Below, piece by piece: positions 17,155 to 26,639 of a DNA stretch of 28,680 nucleotides. The stretch is from Chara braunii (taxonomy: Eukaryota; Streptophyta; Charophyceae; Charales; Characeae), in NCBI GenBank assembly GCA_003427395.1, contig BFEA01000115.1:3469-32148 (forward strand). The letters run 5' to 3'. The notes beneath the pieces are model-generated. The model was not told where the DNA came from. It saw only the letters and a program-made list of their open reading frames with translations, and ran no database searches. Position 1 is the first letter of the stretch. Each line of letters starts with the position of its first letter. Both the position numbers and the translations under genes were made by a program.

Positions 17155-17715
17155 AAAAAAAAAAAAAAAACACAATGATGGCGATGAGGATGGTCACGAA
17201 AATGGATGTGACTACGAGGCAATGAGTATCTCTCGTAAATGCACACGTGGTTAACCAGGGGTGTTATTTTCGACGAATTTTGCACCGAATTGCACTGGAA
17301 CTGTTATATTGTGCTGATTTTTTGTTTTTTTTCTTAGTTTCCTTTTTGTGTGATATATATGTGCTTTAGGGTACGCCATGTGTGCAGTTTTGACATGTTT
17401 TGATCAATAATGAAAAAGTTGGCATTTTGTTGAATTCGTTGGACCCTTCATTTTGACTCGGACAGTGTCTTTGTGTTAGGGTTTCATAGTGTTTTTTTGT
17501 TTTTTTTTTTCCGTTTTTTTTGGCCTGTTTCTTTTTTTGATGTTTGCACTATGGTCTCATATCATTTGTTTTTAAAACTTTTGATGAAATTCGCACCGTA
17601 ATTGCCAACGAAAACGCCGAATATTTGGGCCCCCGTTAACCGTCTCTCGGTAAATGTAGAAAAATAACGATTAACATGAAAATGTTATCTCCTCTACAAT
17701 TCACTTTTGACATAT
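17155..17715 (+). repeat. Dispersed repeat copy split by an insertion
   Basis: 17155-17241 matches 2800-2885 (GGCAATGAGTAT against GGCAATGAATAT). 17650-17715 matches 2885-2945 (ACGATTAACATGAAAATG and TTTTGACATA). The two halves are contiguous in the 2545-2950 copy, so the ~400 bp between them was inserted. Confidence 0.75.
17242..17642. mobile_element. ~400-bp insertion inside the dispersed repeat
   Basis: It is flanked by the imperfect direct repeat TCTCTCGTAAATG (17229-17241) and TCTCTCGGTAAATG (17643-17656), a likely target-site duplication. Near the ends GGTTAACCAGGGG (17249-17261) and CCCCCGTTAACC (17630-17641) form an inverted repeat. The interior is T-rich with no coding frame. Terminal inverted repeats point to a DNA element, while a ~13-bp duplication is more typical of retroposons, so the class is undecided. 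Confidence 0.6.
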
Positions 17716-19077
17716 GTACTCATAAAAAATAAAGTTCGTTGGGATGGGTGGGGGTACACTTACAATGAGTGTGGAAGGTCGTTTGACTCAGAAAGTCACC
17801 TCTAGATGTGTGAACCACGTTTGATTCGTGATCAGGATGAGAGACCTCTACATCACGTTGAGTATTGTCACGCACGACAAAATAATAGAAAACATTCACG
17901 AAGACTGACATGTGGGAGTGATGGTATGCTCAGCGTAGTTTCCGTTGGTGCAGCTCGATGCATAGTTCCAATATCTTTACATGCTTATATGTCAATGATT
18001 GTGACAACATACTTGTAAGGTATACATTGTGTTTATACCTTTTGGCCCGCACACACACGCTAGAGGGAGATACAAAAAAATAAAGAGACAGAGAACGAGA
18101 GAGAGATATGGCACAACTATCCACGAGGGTTCTCAAGAAGGTATGCATGACTGTTCAATCGTTGTAATTCTCATATAGATCATTGACGAAACACTGTCAT
18201 GGCTAAATTGTGGAGCGACGTTACAGAAGACCATAAATATTGAGAATGATAAGGCCTAGAAAACGACTGGAACTAAAAATAACGAATGCAAATGTTGCAC
18301 GCCAATCACTACTGCCCCCATAAATTTTGTTGTTGGATACACTTGATATTACACCACAACAGTTACCGCCTTAAGATGCGCCATACATTCAGTCTGTAGA
18401 GGAATCTTAAGATATGAGATGATGCAAATAATTATTACTATCATTGACTCTCACACATGCATTATCGGACGTTCGACCGACTCCTTGATATGTTGTGTCA
18501 ATTTTTGATATGGTGTGTGACAAATCTCGATAACCTGCTGTATCATGTTTATATTTTGGCATATGAAACAAGCGGGGTCATGAGAATAGCTATAGACATG
18601 CTAGCACAACATTTGCCATGAGAAAAACGAGTGGGATAAAGCATATTCATCTTGTGATGAACGCTTTTATCTCTTGTTTCGCCCGTGACATTTCATTTGG
18701 AAATTTCAAAAAGAGGTGGACGGATTATCAAAGGCATTGTGGGACCCATTAACCACGTGTGAATCAGTGTGGCCTACATACGATTAGTAGTTTTTGATAC
18801 GGGCTTCGTCCTTGTCGCCACGACCCTCCTCTGCAAGTCGAGCGACATCATGATGAAGTCATTTCATTTTTTTTTACCATAGAAAGGTTGTTGCTCTTTA
18901 CTGCACCGTCTTCGCAAGTGTTGCGCATATCTCATAAAAAAAAAAAGTCGACAATGAAACTTAAAGCCTTATTAGACACTTACCTGGGATGCGATTTGAA
19001 GGATTTCATCTTTATTCCTCGGAAATAAAACTAAAAAATAAAATGTGAAAATTCAACCATTTTATTTTTGTCAAGGC
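17716..19077. other. AT-rich gene-free stretch
   Basis: No element end, RNA gene or credible frame seen. Small features are a short GATATGTTGTGTCAA / GATATGGTGTGTGAC duplication at about 18487-18525 and A/T homopolymers near 18868 and 18938. Confidence 0.45.
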
Positions 19078-19280
19078 TCAAAGAATGAGTTTAATGAAAA
19101 GGATGAGAACCCTAATTTTTATAGGAATCGTCATCGGGCGCTTAGAATGCTCTTAGTAGTGTCTAAGGAGGCACTCAACCCAAACAAACTTCAAGGTTTT
19201 GGGAAGTAGATTGAGGGGGAAAACACAAATTTAGAATGAGTCAAATAAAGAGGATGAAAAACCTAAATTTTTCTTAGCCT
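19078..19280 (+). repeat. Direct repeat about 150 bp apart
   Basis: AAAGAATGAGTTTAATGAAA, GGATGAGAACCCTAATTTTT (19080-19122) is repeated as TTAGAATGAGTCAAATAAAG, AGGATGAAAAACCTAAATTT (from 19231). Divergence is about one base in five. Confidence 0.65.
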
Positions 19281-19496
19281 TGCCTACCATGTGGGCACAG
19301 GGAACTCAGCCATAAAGGATTATATTTATTTGTTTTTCTTTTAGAAGAGAGAGAGAAAGAGGGGGGCTGACGTATTCCATTTCGGTGCAGCCTTTGTGTT
19401 GCAAACAGAGATGTTTGAACCCACTATACTGCAGCCTTAGGGTCGTGAATTATTAGCCTGACCCAATAAACGGAAGCAATGGGTCTAAGCACGCAC

Positions 19497-19531
<35 letters not shown>

Positions 19532-19620
19532 TGGGGGGGGGCTACCAAAAAAGCGATGGAGAGAGAAAAAATGTGTGTGTATGGGGGGGGGGGGCTCCAA
19601 AAAAAGCGCGAGAGAGATAA
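19281..19620 (+). repeat. Dispersed repeat shared with 26764-26940 and 27600-27710
   Basis: CCTTGCCTACCATGTGGGCA matches GTTGCCTACTACGTGGGCG at 26764. CTATACTGCAGCCTTAGGGT at about 19420 matches TTATACCGCAGCCTTATGGG at 27622. GAAGCAATGGGTCTAAGCAC leading into a GA tract matches the sequence at 26807. It contains (GA)n at 19498-19529 and two G-runs (9 G at 19533, 12 G at 19583), each followed by GCT-CCAAAAAA-AGCG, a local 50-bp duplication. Confidence 0.65.
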
Positions 19621-19740
19621 AGTGAAAGGTTAAATTGCAAAAAAAAAAACAGACTCAAATTGCCACCATAATTTATTTCGAGGTTGAAATGATTTATATC
19701 AATTTATTGAATATTTTTTCTGAAACAATTATAAAAAACT

Positions 19741-20508
19741 CTAGGCTCTCAGTGTGGTTGGGGTCACTTGCCTAGCCGAACCAAAAAAATATATATATAT
19801 ATATATATATTTTTATTCTAAATTTGGTAAAGAATTTTGGTATGACCCTGAGGTACAACAAAAAAATTCCCACAAGAAATGAAAGTTGAAAAAACATTTC
19901 ATAAAAAAAAGATCCTTCATATTTATAAATTATAATTCTAATGTTCGTCCAATTCTAAAATTTTCAGTTTTATCTGATAAGTTCCCGTCTAAATATGAGT
20001 TTTTCCTTCCAACTACATCTATTTGTTCAAGATGAAATGAAAATCTGGACGAGTTTATCAAATGTTTTAATTAAATTTTTATTCTACTATAACAAATATC
20101 TTCTAATTTGGATTGGATTGACCTATTTATGATTGTAAATCCTTACTTAGAATGACAGTCCAATTAAAATATTTCATGAACTCATCAAGACTTTCATTTC
20201 ATCTCTAGCATGCAGTCCAAATAAGAAGGGATACCCTATTCTTGGAATGAAAGTTTACAAGTAAGATGAAAATTTTTGAAATTGGAAATGACATTTTTTA
20301 AGATGGAATGAAAATTTGAAATTTAGATGGTAATTTTACTATAGAATGATTATTTAATTCTAGAAAATTTTTCCGTTGTAAAAGTTGTTTAGTTTTTTTT
20401 TGTGCATAACATAGTTTTTTTTTTTGTTTTTTTTTTTTTGTTGGGATCTTCTCTGGCCCTTACACGGGCTGGTCACCCGGGACACGGACGGCCTGGCTGG
20501 TAGCCTAG
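19741..20508 (-). mobile_element. hAT-like TIR element, copy 3, with 8-bp TSD and a nested insertion
   Basis: The left end is CTAGGCTCTCAG and the right end is GGCTGGTAGCCTAG. The flanks are AAAAAACT (19733-19740) and AAAAAACT (20509-20516), a perfect 8-bp target duplication, the length made by hAT transposases. Internal blocks AAATTTGGTAAAGAATTTTG and AAAGTTGTTTAG match the copies at 1371 and 26251. A ~520-bp AT-rich element at 19856-20378 splits it, so the original length was about 245 bp. It encodes nothing. Confidence 0.85.
19856..20378. mobile_element. AT-rich ~523-bp TIR element nested in the hAT-like copy
   Basis: The left end CAACAAAAAAATTCC and right end GAAAATTTTTCCGTTG are imperfect inverted repeats. 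TA flanks both sides (19854-19855 and 20379-20380), consistent with a 2-bp TA duplication. Removing it rejoins GACCCTGAGG to AAAAGTTGTTTAG, as found uninterrupted in the other copies. The interior repeats AAGATGAAATGAAAA-like words, and there is no coding frame. A mariner-type MITE is possible from the TA site, but the termini are not those of a family I know. Confidence 0.7.
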
Positions 20509-20516
20509 AAAAAACT

Positions 20517-20815
20517 GTAAGAACACTCACATTTTCATAATTTTTAACGCATTCCTTTGAGTGTGAAAAAACATTGAATTTGAGCATTTTTTTCGTTGGC
20601 CTACACATGGTTGAGTGACAAAAACACAAAATGCACTCAATCAGCTGGACCATTATTTTTCAGTCTTAATGATTTTTTAAAAGTTTTTGGATACTTTATT
20701 TGGAAAAACCACAACCTCATCTACGGATTTATAAAATTTTAGACTATTCTGTGGATTTTTATGAGCACAAAAAATCGTCAAAGTTACTTTTTGCAAATTG
20801 TGGGACATGACTCGT
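20517..20815 (+). repeat. Dispersed repeat C, copy 1
   Basis: Matches 26990-27345 and part of 26680-26765. Shared blocks are TTCGTTGGCC-ACACATGG-TGAGTGACAAAAA, AGTCTTAATGATTTTTTAAAA, CACAACCT-AT-T and GAGCACAAAAA-followed-by-CAAAGTT. In both regions it lies a short distance to the right of a hAT-like element. Confidence 0.78.
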
Positions 20816-20854
20816 TAATATCCCTTTCGTGGATGACAGTAAAGGAAGGACTGG

Positions 20855-22985
20855 TGTCGAGCGCATCGGCCCCCACGCGAGCGAGGGCTCTCCCGCCCGC
20901 GTCACACAGGAGAAACTTAGACTTTCAACTTTTCGGAGACAACTCGGAGATGAAACTTTAACCCGAGCCGACCCTTCGCCGCTCTGTCCGAGTGCACCGG
21001 CCGTACATCTCGCGATCCCTTACGACATGATAGGTTCCCACGGGGCACACTAACCTTCCCTAAGGGGCTGTCACCAACCTTAGGGGCGTATCCCCGCTGA
21101 GCCACTAACCCACTTGCGAATACTTTTATAATGCAATTGCAGAGGTAGGCCGACCAAGGGCGTTTTCTCATTCGCTGTATCATAGGTACGCATGGTTGAA
21201 CGCCAAAGTGGACCCGAACGTCGTCCGTCTTTGGAGCGCTGATCTCCCAGGAATCGGGACGTACGCCCGTCGACTAAGACGTAATATTCCAAGCGTAAGG
21301 AAAACTTCGAGCGATCCTAGTTCCTTCTTTCAAAAACAATAAAGAGTTACTATGATAAACACTTTCAGATGAAGAAGACTAAGGTCAACGTAAGTTGACT
21401 TATCTTCTGAAATCGATTAATTCATAATACAACTCAACAAGCATACCACCCATTTCGAACGAGTCGACATAGGTCAACTTGACTTGCCATCCAACGACGA
21501 GCCAAAATGAGTTGACTCGACTTCAAATAACACTTGTCAACAAAATGATAAAATCATGATTAACGTGCATAGTGACGTTGAAATGACGTCTGACCAAAAT
21601 ATCTCCACTCTGTCTGCCAAATGACTGGGCTGACACAACTTTTCGACTTGATGAGATGCGTTGCCAAATTCTTTCATTCCCCCTCATACTGACTGCTGGA
21701 AAAGGAACGATGACATCTCTCAATTCTCAAGTATAGATAGGATACCTTGCTTTAATGATGACTTCACTATCTTTCTAACTTTAGTGTGAATAAATTCCGG
21801 AAGTAACCTGACGATCACTATTCAAATTAACGGCCGATTTGGACAACTGATACACTAGTTACCCGCCTGAAAACGGGGTTCGCTTTCAAATTTTGTTGGT
21901 TGTCTTGTGCTCCTCGGCAATAATGATTATTTTGGTCCCACGAATGATGAAGTACCCGTCTTCATCATAAGAATATTTAAAGCATTGCTCTAGTCGCTAC
22001 TTCCTATCAACCCAGCTCAACTTTCTCACGCTTGCACTTCTTATGGTGCAAACCTATCCGCGAAGGTAATACCTACTCGCACTCCATCCAAGACTAGTAA
22101 TTACACGAACAAGGTTTCTTCTGGCGTCAGTTCCCCATACGTCAGTGACTCCTAAAACGACAACTAGAGGGGTATGCTATGGCAACTCTCCTTAACGGGA
22201 GGCGTCAAGAAACTTAAGGCCCTTTTGTGAATAGGCGTATATCATTTCCCTGGGAGGTGGTCTGAGATACCCCTCATCCTCACCTGAGTGAACCTTGGAT
22301 CTCATAAGTCCGGCTGGATCGACCACAACAGCATGGTATCCCCCCGCATAAGCGGTCCACTCCGAATCGATGGCAGGGCCGACCCCTAAGGTAACGAACC
22401 CCCGCCTCAGATGCCTCCTAGAAAAGGGAAAAACACCTGCCACGGCGGGCAAAACAATCCCTCGTCGCCTGACGTCAAGGGTAACTTAGAAGAAAAAGGA
22501 GATCACATAAGAGAAAATCATTCAGACAGGCGGGCATAGATATGGAGGATCATTCGGGAAAGAACGGGTATCCTCAGGAAAAAAAAATTATGTGCAATTG
22601 ATTTCTTTTTCTTTATGTGATCACATTTTTTTTCGTCGTCCGCTGTTTTTTCATCCTTTTAATATGCTTACAATCGAGAAATAGAAGATAACCACCCTTC
22701 TATCTATTTCCATTGACATGGTCGGGTTCTTTTCTAGGCATCCTTCTACCTACCTTTGCATCAAATCGAACAACAAGTTCAAAAGAAGACAATACAATCC
22801 CAAAGTCATGTCAGATTTCCATTCACATGTGCAAACAAAATACAACTCCCTTTACCTCTTCAGTGAACATTCAAAGAACAAGGTTAAGCAAGTATGGATT
22901 CACACAGGTGTTAAGGGATCTGAGTCACTGACCTTGAGTGAAATTGATGTACGACTCACTCAGGAAAACCGTATAAACTCTCGTC
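20855..22985 (-). mobile_element. Dispersed element, copy 3
   Basis: Largest copy, inverted relative to 15420-17140. In sense order it contains the CACTCAAGGTCAG / CACACCTGTGTGAA-type block (complement of 22895-22985), the coding remnant (22192-22483), the ATTTGGCAACGCATCTCATC block (complement of about 21648-21668), and the terminal block (21290-20855) ending GATGCGCTCGACACC. It is about 400 bp longer than copy 2, mainly between the coding remnant and the terminal block. No LTR pair, primer-binding site or polymerase motif was found. Confidence 0.82.
22192..22483 (-). pseudogene. Coding remnant inside the dispersed element, family unknown
   Basis: An open stretch of about 97 codons between stops on the minus strand, with no ATG near its beginning. 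It includes RRHLRRGFVTLGVGPAIDSE, then W, then TAYAGGYHAVVVDPAGL, and ends with QKGLKFLDASR before TAA. The plus-strand copy near 16026-16100 reads KHLGQEFVVLGTDLVIDPEW in the aligned frame and then diverges. The conserved G/Q-(E/G)-FV-x-LG-x-x-x-x-ID-x-EW core suggests past coding selection. A TTTTCTAG / TTTCTTTAG acceptor-like site precedes the remnant in both copies. I do not recognise the domain; a gag-like or accessory element protein is one guess. Confidence 0.45.
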
Positions 22986-23377
22986 TTTAAATGAGAAACT
23001 ATCACAACAAGCCGTCAGCAAAGTGATCCACGCCACTTTCTGCAACGATTGTCTGCCGCAATACCCTCTCAACACACATTCACCTCCCAATAATCTGGCG
23101 GCGTCTCAACGTCGTCGTCACACCAACTGCAACACCACGTCGTTGCCGTCAATACCAGAACACGCAGCCACAAAATGTCCCTCACAGTCACGACAACCCG
23201 GGTAGTCTCACGCACCACTGCCGTTAATGTTGCCACCAACCACCACTAGCGTCACCGCGGCACCATCACCAGCGTCAACATGTTGCCGCCTCGCTATGAG
23301 GACAGCATAACACCAACACTAACTCAGAAAAACATGCCGTCACTTTGACCACACTTCCCCTGTGTTAATGCCTCGCC
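22986..23377. other. C/A-rich gene-free stretch
   Basis: Dense in CCACCA, CGTCAC, CACCAC and GCCGCC triplets, grading into the minisatellite. No gene is supported. Confidence 0.45.
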
Positions 23378-23909
23378 GCCGCAAAAAACGGGCAGCGCTT
23401 TCGGGCCACCACCCAAAATACACTACTGCCGCCGTGCAAAACGGGCAGCGCCTCCGCGTCACCACCTAGAATGCACTGTCGCCGCTGCAAAAAATGGGCA
23501 ACCCTTTCGCGCCACCACCCAAAACGCATTGTTGCTGCCGCAAAAGTTCGGCAGCACTTCTGCGTCGCTGCCAAAAAACACCATCGACGCCCCAAAAATC
23601 CGGCAGCACTTCCGCGTCGCTGCCCCAAAAAACACCGTCGACGCCGCAAAGGTTCGACAGCATTTCCGCGTCGCTGCCAAAAAAACATCGTCGACGCCAC
23701 AAAAGTTCGGCAGCACTTTTGCGTCGCTGCTAAAAAACACCATCGACGCCGCAAAAGTTCAGCAGCACTTCCGCGTCGCTGCCAAAAGAAACATCGATGA
23801 TGCCGCAAAGGTTCGGCAACACTTCAACGTCGCTGCCAAAAAAAACACCGTCGACGCCGCAAAAGTTCGGCAACACTTCCATGTCGCTGCCGCAAAAAGC
23901 AGCAGTGCC
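23378..23909. repeat. 52-54-bp minisatellite, 10 copies
   Basis: Units begin GCCGCAAAA or a variant at 23378, 23431, 23484, 23537, 23589, 23643, 23696, 23748, 23802 and 23856. The consensus is GCCGCAAAAGTTCGGCAGCA, CTTCCGCGTCGCTGCC, an A-run, then CACCRTCGAC. Length varies mostly in the A-run, so units fall out of codon phase and frames shift between copies; this argues against coding despite the 194-codon frame at 23529-24113. The first three units are the most diverged. Each unit holds the imperfect hairpin GGCAGCA/CGCTGCC. Confidence 0.93.
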
Positions 23910-24144
23910 TCCCCCACAACAGTCGCTATGGCTGCGGCTATGGTCGACAACACCTCCACCCTTGTTGAGATGGTGGCTATGGCAGCCTCCTCTCTCAGCC
24001 TCCACTGCAAACCTCCACTACTGCTCCCTTTTCAAGCCAGCAGTCCCCCCTCACTCAACAACTCCAGCAACTGCTCTCACCAACTGGCCAGCACTCAAGT
24101 AGAGTGTGGGTAGCACCTCAAATGAATGAGGTTGTTGTTGGCCA
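23910..24144. other. Non-repeat stretch after the minisatellite
   Basis: Open-frame continuation rich in Ser, Ala and Leu with no domain. Nothing assigned. Confidence 0.35.
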
Positions 24145-24449
24145 GCCCAACTTTTATAGTTGGGCAAGAGCTGAAGGCAATTTGTGGCTTCTAGCCAAAA
24201 ATCGGGGTTGACTTCAACCCTGGATCAAAATTATGATCAAGGGTTGAGATCCTTGATGTTCTACCAGGAACATCAAGTTCCCAGCTTAGGGACCCCCCCT
24301 GGTCATCACCTCTGGCCAGACGCAGCCCCGAATGGCTGCACTAAGCCAGTTCAAGCAGACTGTTGAAGTTCAACAGCCTGCTGTCACTTCAGGGCCTAGA
24401 TGCTTCTTCTGCTGCATCTGGCCCGACGTCGCGAACATATTCGCGACGT
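24145..24449. repeat. Cluster of six or more unrelated perfect or near-perfect hairpins
   Basis: In order: GCCCAACT/AGTTGGGC (24145-24165), GGGTTGA/TCAACCC (24205-24220), GATCA/TGATC (24223-24238, with an alternative AACCCT-GATC/GATC-AGGGTT around it), CTTGATGTTC/GAACATCAAG (24252-24277), CTGTTGAA/TTCAACAG (24360-24376), GGCC-AGATGC/GCATCT-GGCC (24393-24423) and ACGTCGCGAA/TTCGCGACGT (24426-24449). Stems reach 10 bp without mismatch and do not resemble each other. Confidence 0.9.
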
Positions 24450-24914
24450 TTTCTTTCCTTCCAACTCTTCTTCTCCCTTTCCCCTTCATTGCTGTGGAAG
24501 AAAAATAAATTAAAGAAAAGAAAGGAGAAATTAAAACAAAAACAAAATAGTAAAAGAAAAATACCTCGTTTTCCCTCAGCCCTCCTTTGTTGGTGGGGTG
24601 TGCTCAGCAATGCCCATTGAGCCACCCCTGCTAAAGGCAGACCCAAATTCAAACCCCATGACAATCAAGTGGGGGTACCAAAAAGTACCCCAATTTTGAA
24701 GATTTTTAATTAAAAACTCACTAAATAAACAAATCTGAAAAAAATCAAGCGTGTGGGTTAGGTGTCCGCCCATCCATAGAAAAAAAAAATCAAAGTCAGA
24801 AAAAATAATCTCGGTCACCAAAAAAATGATGGTGCAAACCAAAGAAACAAGAAAAATAATTTTTCCCTCTTCGAAGCTTTGAAACCTTTTTTTTTTTTTT
24901 TTTTTTTTTTCCAG
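24450..24914. other. Pyrimidine tract, A-rich block and poly-T, no gene
   Basis: A CTTCTTCTCCC tract (24455-24495) is followed by an A-rich run. A 24-base T-run lies at 24887-24910. Frames through these tracts (24363-24620, 24576-24971) are low-complexity. Confidence 0.6.
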
Positions 24915-25355
24915 ATGCCTTGCCAACGAGGCAGGGCAAATCTCACGTGAGGCATCAACTGCCTCACTCACCTCATACTCACGCTAATGCTGTAGTGCCC
25001 TGTATTTTTTTTTTTTTTTCATTGGCATAAGTCAATGGCCACTTCAAATTTGTTGTACATCCACGAACTGCAGAAATACAAACTTGAGTTCGAATCCTAA
25101 TGAAAAGGGGGGTTCCCTTGCTGCAGCTTGGCGCTGCCAATGAGGCAGGGCAGTTCATGATGCCATTGGGCACCCATGAACTGTTGAAACACAAAGTCAA
25201 GTTTGAATCCAGATGCAGCTAGGTGAACGGGGCTGCGCTCTTTTTCATAATTGTTGCTCCCCTTTCATATCCTGCCAGCAATGCAGGGCAGTCCATGGGC
25301 CCTGGCACCCCCCCACAAATTGCTGAGACACAAACCTGAGTTCGACCCCTGTCGG
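24915..25355 (+). repeat. Degenerate tandem repeat with tRNA B-box-like sequence (SINE-like)
   Basis: Three units end in GAGTTCGAATCC (25086-25097), AAGTTTGAATCC (25199-25210) and GAGTTCGACCCC (25338-25349). Each is preceded by GAACTG-(C/T)-GA-A-ACAAA-like sequence and further back by GCCAAT-GAGGCAGGGCA or GCCAGCAATGCAGGGCA. A fourth, partial unit starts GATGCCTTGCCAACGAGGCA at 24915. The box matches the pol III B-box consensus, but no A box at the right distance and no cloverleaf can be drawn. Possibly decayed tRNA-derived SINEs. Confidence 0.6.
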
Positions 25356-26109
25356 GGATCCACGACGGGAAAAAGTTTTGGACCGCTTCTCGATTTATGC
25401 TTGTCGTCCTTGCGCAGCGGCCACCAACGATCAGCGCGGCTGTTCTTGGCCGTACGATTTAGCGATCAAACGATCGAAAAATGGCCACGCCCGTTACCTG
25501 GGGCAACTCCAAAAGGAGGTAGCCCGGTGATATCGTCGTCGGGTTCGATCCCAACGCCTGCAGGGTGAAAGTCTGTTGTCGTACCTACTGGACGAGCTCC
25601 TACTACGGGAGCTAGACCAACAGTTCTTCTGTATGAAGAGTTGCCGCCAGCAGGCCGCCCCAAAAAGCCTCAGCAGGCTTTACCTACCGTTTCCCCGCCA
25701 TCGACCAGCCACACCGCCATCGACACGGCGACCGTCTAGCGACACGACATGCATGTCGTGGCCACGTACATGGCGCGGTCACCTGTTTGGCCTACTAAGG
25801 CCCTAAAACCCGCGGCCCAATAACCGTGCGTCACCTTTTAGGTAAAGTAAGTCTAGCTTCAACATCCCCACGACCGAGTGCCTTTGCGGCCTTATCAGAC
25901 ACTGCGGTCGACAGGTTCCTGACTCCCGTTGTTTCAACCGGACGTTAACGACGTCTGATTCTAAAAAAGCTTCAGTCTCTTAGTTATAGGGTTGGTCTAA
26001 ATAAACTTTGGTCAGACAGTATCCAACACGAATCTCTCAATTAAACAAAAGGTCGAATAACGCCCGATCTTGAAAAACTTGTGGGGTTTCTGTCCCGACA
26101 CCGGTTCTA
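25356..26109. other. Gene-free stretch
   Basis: GC-rich to 25830, then AT-rich. GGGTTCGATCCC at about 25537 matches a B box without a tRNA fold. Frames at 25251-25568 and 25576-25806 have no recognisable domain. Confidence 0.4.
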
Positions 26110-26190
26110 CGATTTTGCTACGCACCGGCTCTCCGCACGATAGTTGTAGGCTGCCAATAAAAATGTGATGGAATACCACATTCAATAAAA
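26110..26190 (+). repeat. Dispersed repeat G, copy 1
   Basis: GATTTTGCTACGCACCGG, GCACGATAGTTGTAGG and AAAAATGTGATGGAATACCA match 27465-27545 and, more loosely, 27715-27790. Confidence 0.7.
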
Positions 26191-26250
26191 ATCATAAAAA
26201 TCATTCAATAAAATCCATTCAATATAAGAATAAATAATTACATATTCTAT

Positions 26251-26538
26251 CTAGGCTACCAGAGTGGCCCGGGTCCACTTAATCGGTCAGGTAAAAAAGA
26301 AATTTTAAAAAATATCTATATATATATTTTTTAATTATAATTTTATTTTAAATTTGGTAAAGAATTTTGATGTGACCTTGAAGCAAAAGTTGTTCAATTT
26401 ATTTTTCTGCATAACATAATTTTGTTTCATACTTTTTCGAGTTTTTTTTTTTTTTTTGGCTGGGACCTTCCATGATTCTTGCACGACTGGGCCGCCCGGA
26501 AAAATTGGGTGATTCAGGCGGCCCGACTGGTAGCCCAG
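26251..26538 (-). mobile_element. hAT-like TIR element, copy 4, intact, 288 bp
   Basis: The left terminus CTAGGCTACCAGAGTGGCCC and the right terminus GGCCCGACTGGTAGCCCAG are inverted repeats. The flanks are TATTCTAT (26243-26250) and TATTCTAT (26539-26546), a perfect 8-bp target duplication. The interior has a TATATATAT tract, AAATTTGGTAAAGAATTTTG, GCAAAAGTTGTTCAAT and a T-run. It encodes nothing and would need a transposase supplied in trans. The 71-codon frame on the minus strand is read through its A-rich interior. Confidence 0.9.
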
Positions 26539-26607
26539 TATTCTATACAATTATAGAGTGACTCGGACGGCCCGACTGGTAGTCCAGTATTCTATACAAT
26601 TATCTAT
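26510..26607. repeat. 49-bp tandem duplication of the element's right end
   Basis: TGATTCAGGCGGCCCGACTG...TATTCTATACAATTAT (from 26510) is repeated as TGACTCGGACGGCCCGACTG...TATTCTATACAATTAT (from 26559). The duplicated block joins the element terminus to its target duplication, so TATTCTAT occurs a third time at 26588-26595. Confidence 0.9.
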
Positions 26608-26639
26608 TATAGGTTGAATGGTTATTACTATTTATTGAA

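Noticed and set aside
15420-22985. A single LTR retrotransposon with the two inverted blocks as LTRs
   Set aside because: LTRs are direct repeats, whereas these copies are inverted. No primer-binding site, polypurine tract or polymerase coding was found between them.
23378-23909. CRISPR array
   Set aside because: Whole units repeat, with no conserved-repeat/variable-spacer alternation, and the context is eukaryotic.
23365-24113. Protein genes of 147 and 194 codons on opposite strands
   Set aside because: Both are read through the minisatellite. Unit length changes shift the frame, and all frames are similarly open because of composition.
25500-25570. tRNA gene at GGGTTCGATCCC
   Set aside because: Only the B box fits. 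No A box at the right distance and no cloverleaf could be drawn.
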